The notes under the pieces were generated by a model. It was not told the DNA's origin. It worked only from the letters and a program-made list of their open reading frames with translations, and ran no database searches. Positions 41,465 through 50,376 of a DNA stretch of 64,000 nucleotides are shown here, piece by piece (position 1 is the stretch's first letter; each line of letters opens with the position of its first letter). The DNA is from Cedecea neteri. GTDB taxonomy: Bacteria; Pseudomonadota; Gammaproteobacteria; Enterobacterales; Enterobacteriaceae. The stretch covers positions 2,046,001 to 2,110,000 of the forward strand of contig NZ_CP009458.1 of assembly GCF_000758305.1 (NCBI RefSeq), in the 5' to 3' direction. The position numbers and the translations under genes were made by a program.

Positions 41465-43174
41465 TTACTTAACGATTTTCACATCCGGCAGGCTGCCGGT
41501 CAGGCCGTTGTAGATGTCTGGCTTAAAGCCGGTGACGCGGGCGCTGCTGGCGGACAGGATCTTGCGGTTGCCGAGCAGAATCGCCGGGGGATCTGCCGCC
41601 AGCACTTTATACAGCTCGTGGTAGATAGCCTTACGCTTCTCTTCGTCGAGGGTCGCGTTGCCTTCGTTAATCAGCTTGTCCACCTGCGGATTGTTATAGC
41701 CGGACTCTTTGGCTTCGGTGCTGTAGTAATCCCACACGCCGTCGTGCGGATCGTTCAGCGTGCTGGTGCTGAAGGAGGCCAGGTCGTAGTTGCCCGCTTT
41801 GCGCTGCGCCATCAGGGCATTGAAGTCGACAACCTGCGGCTTCAGCTGCACGCCGATCTGCTGCCAGTTCTCTTTGGCGATAGGGATCAGCGCGTCGTTC
41901 AGCACTTTTTTGCTGACCAGCAGCGTCAGCTCCAGGCGTTTGCCGTCCTTCACGCGGATGCCGTCCGGGCCAGGCTTCCAGCCCGCTTCATCCAGCAGTT
42001 TTTTCGCCTGTGCCTGATCGAATTTGTACGGGTTCACGCCCTCCGGGTTATAGGCCCAGGAGATCGGCGAGATTGGCTCGTTGGCGACCGTGCCGTAGCC
42101 CTGGTAGACCACGTCGATCAGCTTCTGGCGATCCAGGCCGTAGATCAGCGCCTGGCGAACTTTTACGTCCTGCAGCGCCGGGCGGCGAACGTTGAATTCA
42201 ACCTTGCTATAGTCGCTGGAGCCGTAAAGGTTGATATTGGCGAAGCCCAGCAGTTTTAGCTGCTCGATATCGTCCGGGCGGGAGGTAAAGGAATCGTAAT
42301 CCGTCTCGCCGGTCTGGAACAGCTGGAAGTTGGTGGACGGATTAGTCACGCGGTAAATAAAGCGTGGCGTTGGCGGCGTGCCGCGATAGAAATGGGTGTT
42401 GGCGTGGAAACGAATTTCCTGGCCTGGAATGTATTTCTCATACACATACGGGCCGTTGCCCAGCGGTTTGCCGTGCAGGGTACGCAGGTAATCCAGGTTG
42501 CCGCGCTGGTAGTCTTTGCCGTAGTACGCCTTCGACAGCACCGGGCCGCCGATCTTGCCCAGCGTGGTCGCGCCCGGCTGGGTGGTTGTGACCTGCAGCG
42601 TGAGCGGATCAATCACCTTCAGGCCGCTGACGCTGTCGGCTTTCCCTGCTTTGTATTCGGCACCGCCCGCGATGTTGGCAAGCGTGATGTCGGTATCGCC
42701 GTCATATTTCGGGTCATACAGCACGGTGAGCGTGAACGCGACATCTTCGGCGGTCAGCGGGGAACCGTCGCTAAAGGTCAGGCCAGGGCGCAGTTTGATG
42801 GTATAGACTTTGCCGTCCGGGCTGACCGTCCAGCTTTCGGCGAGGCCAGGGACCAGATTGCCGTGGCTGTCCCAGTCAATCAGGCGTGAGAAAATGACGT
42901 TGGTGACATTTTCATCCCAGCCGTTAACGAAGAAGTAAGGGTTGAAGATGCCCTGAGGTTCAGAAATCCCGGCGACCACGGTGTCTTTGCGCAGCTTGGC
43001 CGTGGCCGGGATTTGGCTGGCATCGGTGGCCGGCGTGATGCCCTCTTTTAAGATGTCATCGGCCGCCGCCGCGCCGGAGAAAACCACCACGCTGCTAATC
43101 AGGGCTGCCTGTAAGGCCAGGCGAAAGCGCGTGGGTTTTGTTTGTAATGCGTCAAGTAACCTGGCCAATAGCAT
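41465..43174 (-). CDS. Periplasmic peptide-binding protein (SBP family 5)
   Basis: This is the first gene of the peptide importer. A 569-residue extracytoplasmic binding protein with a long signal peptide ends GAAAAD. Family 5 features are GNLVPGLAESWTVSPDGKVY, FTIKLRPGLTFSDGSPL-type region and the end LLGNRKILSASSARVTGF. There is no lipobox, so it is soluble in the periplasm. It is larger than DppA (about 535), with an insertion near the N-terminus. Its ligand could be a peptide, nickel complex or opine-like compound; the sequence does not decide. Confidence 0.9.
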   Translation of the reverse strand: MLLARLLDALQTKPTRFRLALQAALISSVVVFSGAAAADDILKEGITPATDASQIPATAKLRKDTVVAGISEPQGIFNPYFFVNGWDENVTNVIFSRLIDWDSHGNLVPGLAESWTVSPDGKVYTIKLRPGLTFSDGSPLTAEDVAFTLTVLYDPKYDGDTDITLANIAGGAEYKAGKADSVSGLKVIDPLTLQVTTTQPGATTLGKIGGPVLSKAYYGKDYQRGNLDYLRTLHGKPLGNGPYVYEKYIPGQEIRFHANTHFYRGTPPTPRFIYRVTNPSTNFQLFQTGETDYDSFTSRPDDIEQLKLLGFANINLYGSSDYSKVEFNVRRPALQDVKVRQALIYGLDRQKLIDVVYQGYGTVANEPISPISWAYNPEGVNPYKFDQAQAKKLLDEAGWKPGPDGIRVKDGKRLELTLLVSKKVLNDALIPIAKENWQQIGVQLKPQVVDFNALMAQRKAGNYDLASFSTSTLNDPHDGVWDYYSTEAKESGYNNPQVDKLINEGNATLDEEKRKAIYHELYKVLAADPPAILLGNRKILSASSARVTGFKPDIYNGLTGSLPDVKIVK

Positions 43175-43299
43175 TCCCTCAAGATTTTTTGCTGTAAAAT
43201 TTACAAATCATGACGAAAGATAAAAGCCCAGATCTTGCCTGTCTAACAACGAAAAGCTATGCCTTATAGCGATTTATTCCTTTGCCCCTACAAAGCATA

Positions 43300-43695
43300 T
43301 TAGTTGTGCTGGAGTAGATCCCAGCGGTTGCCATAGAGATCCTCAAAGACTGCAACGGTGCCGTACTCTTCCTCTCGTGGAACTTCGCAGAAATGTACGC
43401 CGTTGGCGGTCATCATGGCGTGATCGCGCCAAAAATCATCGGTATGAAGGAAAAGGAAAACTCTGCCGCCGCACTGATCGCCAATAGCGGCCTGCTGGCG
43501 CTCGTTGGTGGCTTTGGCCAATAGAAGATGGCAATCACTTTCCGGGTTTGGCGTGACCACAACCCAGCGTTTTCCCTCTTGTGGGATGTCTTCTACAAGC
43601 GTGAAGCCCAGCTTTTGGGTGTAGTATTCAATCGCTTTGTCGTAATCATCCACGACGATAGCCACGCAGCCCAGCGCGCGTTTTTGCGTTTTCAA
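43300..43695 (-). CDS. VOC/glyoxalase-like protein
   Basis: This small protein of the vicinal oxygen chelate superfamily has about 131 residues and begins KTQKRALGCVAIVVDDYDKA. It contains the typical beta-alpha-beta-beta-beta repeat (IEYYTQKLGFTLVEDIPQEG and RWVVVTPNPESDCHLLLAKA) and ends AVFEDLYGNRWDLLQHN with the metal-ligand glutamate. The likely start is TTG 43695, which has AAGGAG seven bases upstream. The frame is open further upstream but without a ribosome-binding site. It could be a glyoxalase, a resistance protein or a dioxygenase relative; function unknown. Confidence 0.85.
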   Translation of the reverse strand: MKTQKRALGCVAIVVDDYDKAIEYYTQKLGFTLVEDIPQEGKRWVVVTPNPESDCHLLLAKATNERQQAAIGDQCGGRVFLFLHTDDFWRDHAMMTANGVHFCEVPREEEYGTVAVFEDLYGNRWDLLQHN

Positions 43696-43836
43696 TGCCT
43701 GCTCCTTTCCTCTGGTGATAAACGGGCATGAGCATAACATTCACCAGGGATTATTTCCGAAGTGTAACCATTCCTTGCCACTCTTAGCTTCAGGTGTTAA
43801 AAGGTGCCCCTTTGACAAATCACAAAGGAGCAGGGC

Positions 43837-45231
43837 GTGAAAAACACGTCAGTCGCCTCTGAGCCACAGGGCCAGGGTGCGGGGCCGGAGGATGGCCATC
43901 AATTACAGCGCGGCTTGCAGAACCGCCATATTCAGCTGATTGCGCTGGGCGGTGCGATTGGCACCGGACTCTTTCTCGGCATTGGTCCGGCGATCCAAAT
44001 GGCGGGGCCTGCCGTCCTGCTGGGCTACGGCGTGGCGGGGATCATCGCATTTCTGATCATGCGCCAGCTCGGTGAGATGGTTGTTGAAGAGCCGGTTTCC
44101 GGTTCGTTTTCCCATTTTGCCTATAAATATTGGGGGCCGTTTGCTGGCTTCCTGTCCGGCTGGAACTACTGGGTGATGTTCGTGCTGGTCGGCATGGCGG
44201 AGCTGACCGCCGGCGGCATTTATATGCAGTACTGGTTCCCCGAGGTGCCGACCTGGACCTGGGTGGCGTTGTTCTTCGTGGTGATCAACGCTGCGAACCT
44301 CGTGAACGTGCGCCTATACGGCGAAATGGAGTTCTGGTTTGCGCTGATTAAGGTGCTGGCGATTGTCGGCATGATCGGCTTCGGCATCTGGCTGCTGGCT
44401 TCCGGACACGGCGGTGAGCGGGCGGGCGTGAGCAACCTCTGGCAGCATGGTGGCTTCCTCGCCACGGGTTGGCACGGGCTGATTTTGTCCCTCGCGGTGA
44501 TCATGTTCTCGTTCGGCGGGCTGGAGCTTATCGGCATTACGGCTGCTGAGGCGCGTTCGCCGCAAACCACCATTCCGAAGGCGGTTAACCAGGTGGTGTA
44601 TCGCATTCTGCTGTTTTATATCGGCTCGCTGGTGGTGCTGCTTTCGCTCTACCCGTGGCTGGAGATCAAGTCCAACAGCAGCCCGTTTGTGATGATTTTC
44701 CACGAGCTGAACAGCAATGTGGTTGCCTCGGCGCTCAACTTCGTGATTCTGGTGGCTTCGCTGTCCGTTTATAACAGCGGCGTGTATTCCAACAGTCGCA
44801 TGCTGTTCGGCCTCTCCGTGCAGCGCAATGCGCCAAAATTCCTGGCGAAAGTCAGCCGTGGCGGCGTGCCGGTGAATTCACTGCTGCTGTCTGGCGCGAT
44901 AACTTCGCTGGTTGTTGTCCTCAACTACGTGCTGCCGCATGACGCCTTTGGCCTGCTGATGGCGCTGGTGGTGGCGACGCTGCTGCTGAACTGGATCATG
45001 ATCTCGCTGGCGCACATCAAGTTCCGCCGCGCTATGCGCAGTCAGGGGCATGAAACCAGCTTTAAGGCACTGCTTTACCCGTTCGGCAACTACCTGTGCA
45101 TCGCTTTTATGATGATGGTGCTGGGGCTGATGTGTACCATCGACGGGATGCGCGTGTCGGCCATGCTGCTGCCGGCCTGGATAGTATTCCTCTTTATTGC
45201 CTTTAAGCTGCTGCGCCGTAAAACCCACTAA
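43837..45231 (+). CDS. pheP: Phenylalanine-specific permease PheP
   Basis: This proton-coupled amino acid permease of the APC superfamily is full length at 464 residues with 12 membrane helices. It is close to E. coli PheP throughout: QLIALGGAIGTGLFLGIGPA, FAYKYWGPFAGFLSGWNYWV, SFGGLELIGITAAEARSPQT and ASLSVYNSGVYSNSRMLFGL. The variable hydrophilic N-terminus (residues 1-25) differs, as expected. The relatives AroP and LysP differ in the second half, so PheP is the best name. An imperfect AATAACGCCA/TGGTGTTATT stem just after the stop may end the transcript. TyrR control is known for E. coli pheP, but no clear box was seen. Confidence 0.94.
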   Translation: MKNTSVASEPQGQGAGPEDGHQLQRGLQNRHIQLIALGGAIGTGLFLGIGPAIQMAGPAVLLGYGVAGIIAFLIMRQLGEMVVEEPVSGSFSHFAYKYWGPFAGFLSGWNYWVMFVLVGMAELTAGGIYMQYWFPEVPTWTWVALFFVVINAANLVNVRLYGEMEFWFALIKVLAIVGMIGFGIWLLASGHGGERAGVSNLWQHGGFLATGWHGLILSLAVIMFSFGGLELIGITAAEARSPQTTIPKAVNQVVYRILLFYIGSLVVLLSLYPWLEIKSNSSPFVMIFHELNSNVVASALNFVILVASLSVYNSGVYSNSRMLFGLSVQRNAPKFLAKVSRGGVPVNSLLLSGAITSLVVVLNYVLPHDAFGLLMALVVATLLLNWIMISLAHIKFRRAMRSQGHETSFKALLYPFGNYLCIAFMMMVLGLMCTIDGMRVSAMLLPAWIVFLFIAFKLLRRKTH

Positions 45232-45497
45232 AGTCCTCCTCAAATAACGCCAGCTGCTTTTAATAGAGTTGGTGTTATTTATTTCTAATTAAGTTTCAAT
45301 TAGGTTTTTATTTATTGGTGAGTATACTCGCCAATGGCGATTTTTTTCAGAGCTTGAAAGGCTAAATATCAACGAAGAGGTTATGTTTCATTAGTTATTA
45401 TATTTAAGGATGTGAGGTCTGGGTAATATAATTCTGATGAATGAAATAAGTGGCTGTATAAATTAAATCTCATCCATCAAACAAGGAGTGTAAAGCG

Positions 45498-46202
45498 ATG
45501 AGCAAGCGGAGTGATATAAAGGGCGGAGCGAGAATTGATGAAGTTACCTATGGCTTAGTTTATACCGAGGTGCTGGGGTGGGTTGATTTAGGCCATGCGC
45601 AGGGGACGGATATACGGAAGTTGTTGAGTGACATTGACTCGGGTGAAAGGCTGGGGAAAGAATATTACGATGTGAGCTACTCACAGTCTATGACCAGCCC
45701 GGGCCGACTGATTAAAATGGGCAAATTTATTAAATGGCGAATTAAACGTGGCCGCACCCTGCTTGAGCGCAGAAGTATTGCGCTGGCAATGATGATGTCA
45801 TTGGCGCGCAAGTTCGAAGGGCTGCAGGCGTCATTCCCCGTTAGCCTGGTGACGGACAGTGGATTCAGCGGCGAGGATTTGGTGTCAGATTTGCTGGGGT
45901 TTTATCGGGTTGTTTCGATCCGTGAGCCTTTTCGTATGCTACGAGTAGTTAGCCGAGAAAAAGCCCTTAAACGTTGGGATCATTACGGTAAAATAGGCGG
46001 CTGGAAAAACGAGTCATTCCGGCCACTGTTGTTTCCCGATCCCGATATCTTCCCCAACACCAGGCCCTATAAAGGCAATTTGCCAAATTTTATGCAAACC
46101 GTCAGGCCGTGGAGTGATTTCCACTCAGGTATTGTCAGGGTTGCCAGCGCCGATGGCTCATATCTTGATAATGGAAGAGATGGGGTACTACCTTATGCGT
46201 AA
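45498..46202 (+). CDS. Uncharacterised protein of a two-gene unit
   Basis: This 234-residue protein has no signal peptide or lipobox and is of unknown function. The first third reads EVTYGLVYTEVLGWVDLGHA, reminiscent of DUF4056-type proteins, but I cannot confirm that. The middle is rich in Arg and Lys (FIKWRIKRGRTLLERRS). AAGGAG precedes the start. The upstream 260 bases are AT-rich. It overlaps the next gene by eight bases, so the two are translated together. The pair lies between pheP and an EamA exporter and looks like a recent accession to the backbone. Confidence 0.65.
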   Translation: MSKRSDIKGGARIDEVTYGLVYTEVLGWVDLGHAQGTDIRKLLSDIDSGERLGKEYYDVSYSQSMTSPGRLIKMGKFIKWRIKRGRTLLERRSIALAMMMSLARKFEGLQASFPVSLVTDSGFSGEDLVSDLLGFYRVVSIREPFRMLRVVSREKALKRWDHYGKIGGWKNESFRPLLFPDPDIFPNTRPYKGNLPNFMQTVRPWSDFHSGIVRVASADGSYLDNGRDGVLPYA

Positions 46203-46617
46203 CTCTTTAAAAATTTTCACCGCGGTCGTTGTGGTGATTACCGCCGGGCTGGTGTGGGCGTGGCCTTATATAACAATGGAGTTCGCGGGTAGCGCCCACT
46301 ATACCGAGCAGGACAAGCGGGAATATGAATATTATACCCCCGATATCCTGCGAGAAATGCCGCGTATTTCACCCCGCTACGACTTTGATTATGTGAACGT
46401 TACCGGGCCAGGGGCATTTATTCACGCAGTCAGCTTCTATGATATTGATGATTCCAGTCGGGTTGATGCCTATCTGGAGATAAAGGGATATACAAAACAA
46501 AAAGAGTGCCATATTAAAGCTGTATGCTGGCAGGGGAGCGATTCCGAGGAGACGATTACGGTAAGCAACCTGAAAGAAGAAAAAATTATCCAGGTCGCCA
46601 TCATTTATGACTACTGA
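46195..46617 (+). CDS. Uncharacterised single-pass membrane protein
   Basis: This 140-residue product starts MRNSLKIFTAVVVVITAGLV: one N-terminal membrane helix followed by a periplasmic domain rich in Tyr and acidic residues (YTEQDKREYEYYTPDILREM). Two cysteines (KECHIKAVCWQ) may pair. Start 46195 lies within the end of the previous gene (eight-base overlap); ATGs further upstream would run deeper into that gene. No family recognised. An immunity- or envelope-type role alongside the first gene is possible but not shown. Confidence 0.62.
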   Translation: MRNSLKIFTAVVVVITAGLVWAWPYITMEFAGSAHYTEQDKREYEYYTPDILREMPRISPRYDFDYVNVTGPGAFIHAVSFYDIDDSSRVDAYLEIKGYTKQKECHIKAVCWQGSDSEETITVSNLKEEKIIQVAIIYDY

Positions 46618-46731
46618 TAGCCGCTGATTATGCTGCGGCGGACGTTGGCAACCGCATTGTCCGGCACCTTATCCTCCCGAATTTACGCTATCATACTGCC
46701 CTTAAGAAACGGGCGTTAAAAGGGCAGGGGA

Positions 46732-47634
46732 ATGAGCGTTAGTCGGAAAGGGATGCTGTATGTGTTGTTTGCGGCGGTGCTGTGGGGAAGCTCCGGGGTT
46801 TGTGCGCAGTACATTATGGAGCAAAGCCATATTTCCTCGGCATCGCTGACCATGCTACGGCTGCTGTTCTCCGGTCTTATCCTGCTAATGCTGTCGTTCA
46901 TGCACGGGGACAAAATCTTCGCCGTGTTTAAGCAACGAAACGACCTGATTTCTCTGCTGATTTTTACCCTCTGTGGCGCGTTGACGGTGCAACTGACCTT
47001 CCTGCTGACCATCGAACAGTCCAACGCCGCGACCGCGACGGTGCTGCAATTCCTTTCGCCGACCATTATCGTGGCCTGGTTTGCCTTTGTGCGGAAAAAG
47101 CGTTCCGGCAAACTGGTCTATGCCGCGATTGGCACCTCGCTAATCGGGACGTTTGTGCTGGTGACCCACGGTAATCCTGCGTCGATTACCATATCCGGCA
47201 GCGCGTTGTTCTGGGGCATCGCTTCCGCGTTTGCCGCTGCGTTCTACACGACCTATCCCTCGAAGCTGATTGCGCGCTACGGCACACTGCCTGTCGTGGG
47301 CTGGAGTATGCTGCTGGGCGGCGCGGCATTGCTGCCGTTTTACGCCAGCCGGATCGGCAGTTTCAGCGCCACTGGCGGCACGTTGCTGGCCTTCTTCTAC
47401 CTGGTGATCGTCGGCACGGCGATCACTTTCAGCCTCTACCTGACCGGGGCGCAAATGATTGGCGGGCCAAAGGCCAGCATTCTTAGCTGCGCGGAGCCGC
47501 TGAGCAGCGCATTACTGTCGGTACTGCTGCTGGGCATTAGCTTTACGCTGCCGGACTGGCTGGGGTCTCTGTTGATTATCTCTTCGGTGGTGCTTATCTC
47601 TCTGGATTCCCGGGGCAAGCTGCATTCACACTAA
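46732..47634 (+). CDS. EamA-family (DMT) transporter
   Basis: This 300-residue inner-membrane protein has ten hydrophobic segments forming two EamA repeats. The first begins MLYVLFAAVLWGSSGVCAQY, with LTMLRLLFSGLILLMLSF. The second has SALFWGIASAFAAAFYTTYP, PSKLIARYG and a closing ILSCAEPLSSALLSVLLLG. The conserved WGSS and E-P-L-S residues are typical of drug/metabolite exporters such as YedA or RhtA-like proteins. AGGGG stands before ATG 46732. The substrate is unknown; export of an amino acid or metabolite is the usual role. Confidence 0.88.
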   Translation: MSVSRKGMLYVLFAAVLWGSSGVCAQYIMEQSHISSASLTMLRLLFSGLILLMLSFMHGDKIFAVFKQRNDLISLLIFTLCGALTVQLTFLLTIEQSNAATATVLQFLSPTIIVAWFAFVRKKRSGKLVYAAIGTSLIGTFVLVTHGNPASITISGSALFWGIASAFAAAFYTTYPSKLIARYGTLPVVGWSMLLGGAALLPFYASRIGSFSATGGTLLAFFYLVIVGTAITFSLYLTGAQMIGGPKASILSCAEPLSSALLSVLLLGISFTLPDWLGSLLIISSVVLISLDSRGKLHSH

Positions 47635-47767
47635 GCCGCTACATTTTGCAAGGTTTAATTACCGGCAGAAATATCATATTTTGAGGGGTAGAAGTTGCCG
47701 TTGTGATACGGTAAAAAGTGCGCTTCCCGGCGCAAGTCTGCACCTCCGATAAAGGTATTTCAGTGTG

Positions 47768-48790
47768 ATGATTGATAATCTAATTGAGCGTATCTCTTCC
47801 GCCTTAGACGCCGAATACACCCTGGAAGGTTTGGTCAGACAGCTGCTGGAAATGCTGGAGCTGGTGACCAACATGGAATCCACCTATCTGACCCGCATCG
47901 ACGCGGAGGGCAGCCAGCAGCATATTGTTTTCTCCCGTAATACCAAGGCGATGAATATCCCGGAAGGTCTCTCCGTCCCGTGGGAAGATACACTTTGCAA
48001 ACGCGCTTTAGACGAGGGCCGCCGCTATACCTGCGATGTCGCAAGCGTTTGGGGTGACTCCGAAGCGGCAAAGGCGCTGGGGATTGTGACCTACGTGAGC
48101 ACACCCGTCACCCTTGCCGATGGCTCGCTCTACGGCACGCTGTGTGCCGCCAGCTCCGAGCAGCGCGTGCTAACCGATCACAGCGAACAGGTTTTACAGC
48201 TGTTCTCTCAGCTGATTGCTCAGCAGATCCAAAATGAGCAACTGATGAAGAAGCTGCAGCAGGCCAACGTCGCGCTGACGACCGCCAGCTACACCGATGA
48301 ATTAACCGGATTGCCTAACCGCCGCGCGGTCTTCGATCAGCTGCCTCGTCTGTTCTCCCGCGCCAAAGATGACGCCCGCTACGTGCTGGTGGCCTTTGCC
48401 GATTTGGACGGCTTTAAGCAGATAAACGACCTGCACGGCCACGAAACCGGAGATGATTTCCTTTGCGCTATCGGCCAGCGGCTGAAAGAGGGCGTGAGGG
48501 GGGACGAAATATTAGGCCGGCTTGGCGGCGATGAATTTATTGTTGCCGGGGCGGGGCCAACGGAATACAGCGAAGCCCTGCGAGCAACCACCGCTTTTCG
48601 CGCCAGGCTGTCAGAGCTGCTGAGCGGAGAGTATGAGCTGAAGTCCTGCGTGATTGATTATGCGGGGCCCAGCATTGGGGCTATCGCCGTCAACCCGGCG
48701 ACAACCACGCCGGACGACGCCCTGCGCGAGGCGGACACCCTTATGTATGTGGATAAGAAGCGCCGTAAAAATGGCGCGGCGGTCAGCTAA
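47768..48790 (+). CDS. dgcP: GAF-GGDEF diguanylate cyclase (DgcP type)
   Basis: This cytoplasmic diguanylate cyclase makes c-di-GMP from two GTP. An N-terminal GAF domain spans about residues 20-150 (TLEGLVRQLLEMLELVTNME, STYLTRID, CAASSEQRVLTDHSEQVLQL), followed by a GGDEF domain (YTDELTGLPNRRAVFDQLPR, FADLDGFKQINDLHGHETGD, GRLGGDEFIVAG). The GGDEF site is intact. The RxxD inhibitory site five residues before it is not present. E. coli YeaP (DgcP) has the same layout and close N-terminal sequence. ATG 47768 is used; GTG 47765 is adjacent. Together with FimK it provides opposite c-di-GMP activities in this window. Confidence 0.9.
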   Translation: MIDNLIERISSALDAEYTLEGLVRQLLEMLELVTNMESTYLTRIDAEGSQQHIVFSRNTKAMNIPEGLSVPWEDTLCKRALDEGRRYTCDVASVWGDSEAAKALGIVTYVSTPVTLADGSLYGTLCAASSEQRVLTDHSEQVLQLFSQLIAQQIQNEQLMKKLQQANVALTTASYTDELTGLPNRRAVFDQLPRLFSRAKDDARYVLVAFADLDGFKQINDLHGHETGDDFLCAIGQRLKEGVRGDEILGRLGGDEFIVAGAGPTEYSEALRATTAFRARLSELLSGEYELKSCVIDYAGPSIGAIAVNPATTTPDDALREADTLMYVDKKRRKNGAAVS

Positions 48791-48806
48791 ACGCCGCGCG
48801 CAATTT

Positions 48807-49964
48807 TCAGGATGCTGGGGTTTCTGCTGCCTTATTGCCGCTGAGTTCAGTCACCAGATCGTTCACGCCGTCGCTCATGTTGACGAAGCGGGTTAGCGGC
48901 GAGCGCGTAACCACCACAAAAACGCCCACGTTATTCTGCGGCACCATCGCCATGTAGGTGATAAAGCCGCCGCCGCCGCCGGTTTTCTGAATAATACCCG
49001 GGCGGCCCTCTTTCGGTGACATCCAGACCCAGCCCATGCCCAGCGCGTCGGCTTTCCCCGGCACATCCATGCCAATGACCTTATGCAGCTGGCTGCGCTG
49101 ATAAATCAGGGTTTGCATTCTGTCTGCCTGGCTGCCGCGATGATGGAAGTCGGATGAGAGGAATTGCTGCATCCAGCGCATCATGTCGCCGGGCGTCGAA
49201 TAGACGCCGCCGCTGCCCACCGCCGCCAGCGTATTATCGCAAGGGCTGGCACCTTTCTCGGCGACCATCAGGCGTTTGCACTGGTCTGGCGAAGGGGTAA
49301 AGGTGGTGTCTTTCATGCCCAGCGGGCGGGCGATTTGCTCGTCGAACAGGTCGGCATACGGCCTGCCGGTTGCGCGCGACAGGGCATCGGCCAGCAGGTC
49401 AAATGCCAGGTTTGAATAAGCGGCCACTGTGCCTGGGGCGGCTTTCAGCGTAGCCTGCGAGAGCCAGTTCCAGCGCTGATCCCGCGTCGGCCAGGTAAAC
49501 ACGGTGCGGTGCGCTGCGCCGCCGGGCTGTTCGCGCGGCAGGGAGCTGGTGTGAGTAGCCAGGTTAATTAAAGTGATTGGCTGGCCGTTAAAGGTCGGTA
49601 CCCTTGCGCCGGGAGGCGCATATTTGCTGAGCGGATCGTTGAGCTGGACTTTGCCCTGATCGAGCATTTTTACCAGCATTTCGCTGGTCATCAGCTTCGT
49701 CAGTGAGGCGATGCGGATCACCGAATCCAGCTGCGGGCGGACGTTATTGCCCGGTCTGGTGTCACCGAAGCTGCGAAATACCCGCTGGTTACCGTCGATA
49801 ACCACGATGGCCATGCCGGTGGCTCCGCTGCCGTAATAAATATGGTTGGCATAGCGATCGACTACGTCGGCGGCAAATTCAGGTGCCGGAGACGGTTGCG
49901 CAAAACTAAGCGCCGGCAGCAGCGCAGCGGCCAGCAAAAGAAGACGAGGAAGACGAGTTTTCAA
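48807..49964 (-). CDS. ampH: AmpH D-alanyl-D-alanine carboxypeptidase/endopeptidase
   Basis: AmpH is a class C low-molecular-weight penicillin-binding protein that trims peptidoglycan peptides (DD-carboxypeptidase and endopeptidase). The 385-residue precursor has a signal peptide ending LSFA. The active-site SxxK is SLTK at residues 87-90, the second motif is YSN in VAAYSNLAFDLL, and the family's third motif region lies in IQKTGGGGGFITYMAM (KTG). In E. coli it neighbours sbmA; here lpxP and a hydrolase gene are between them. It is divergent from lpxP. Confidence 0.94.
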   Translation of the reverse strand: MKTRLPRLLLLAAALLPALSFAQPSPAPEFAADVVDRYANHIYYGSGATGMAIVVIDGNQRVFRSFGDTRPGNNVRPQLDSVIRIASLTKLMTSEMLVKMLDQGKVQLNDPLSKYAPPGARVPTFNGQPITLINLATHTSSLPREQPGGAAHRTVFTWPTRDQRWNWLSQATLKAAPGTVAAYSNLAFDLLADALSRATGRPYADLFDEQIARPLGMKDTTFTPSPDQCKRLMVAEKGASPCDNTLAAVGSGGVYSTPGDMMRWMQQFLSSDFHHRGSQADRMQTLIYQRSQLHKVIGMDVPGKADALGMGWVWMSPKEGRPGIIQKTGGGGGFITYMAMVPQNNVGVFVVVTRSPLTRFVNMSDGVNDLVTELSGNKAAETPAS

Positions 49965-50376
49965 CGCAAAAATCCAGTTTAAAAAATAAGGCGGTATTGC
50001 AGGTATTTATACTACTCTGCGCCCTTATGCAAAGCGTCAATTCAGCCTTTACGGCCTGAAAAGCGTAACCGTGCGTTACATCACCAGATGGCGCACAAAA
50101 GTTTGTCAGTTGCGGCTTAATAAAGCATTTTTTGCCTGTTTTTACACTTCGGCTGGCGCTGTTGCCCGGTGGTTGCAAAGAAAGATCTTAAATAAGATTA
50201 AAGACCGATGATTTCGCTACGCTGCTTTAGCAAAAAGTGCGTATTATCCTGCTCGTTATTAACGGTCTGAGTGCAACTATTACTGAACCCTGGAATCTTA
50301 GTAACGGCTTAAGGCGTACCGCGATTGATTCAATTCTTTATGCGATACATCATCCTCTCGCATCAAAGAAGTGAAT
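49965..50376. other. Divergent ampH-lpxP promoter region
   Basis: This 412-base spacer should carry the promoters of ampH (minus) and lpxP (plus). A GTAAC-CGTGC-GTTAC inverted repeat lies at 50065-50079. The rest is moderately AT-rich with no convincing ORF or RNA gene. Confidence 0.5.
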
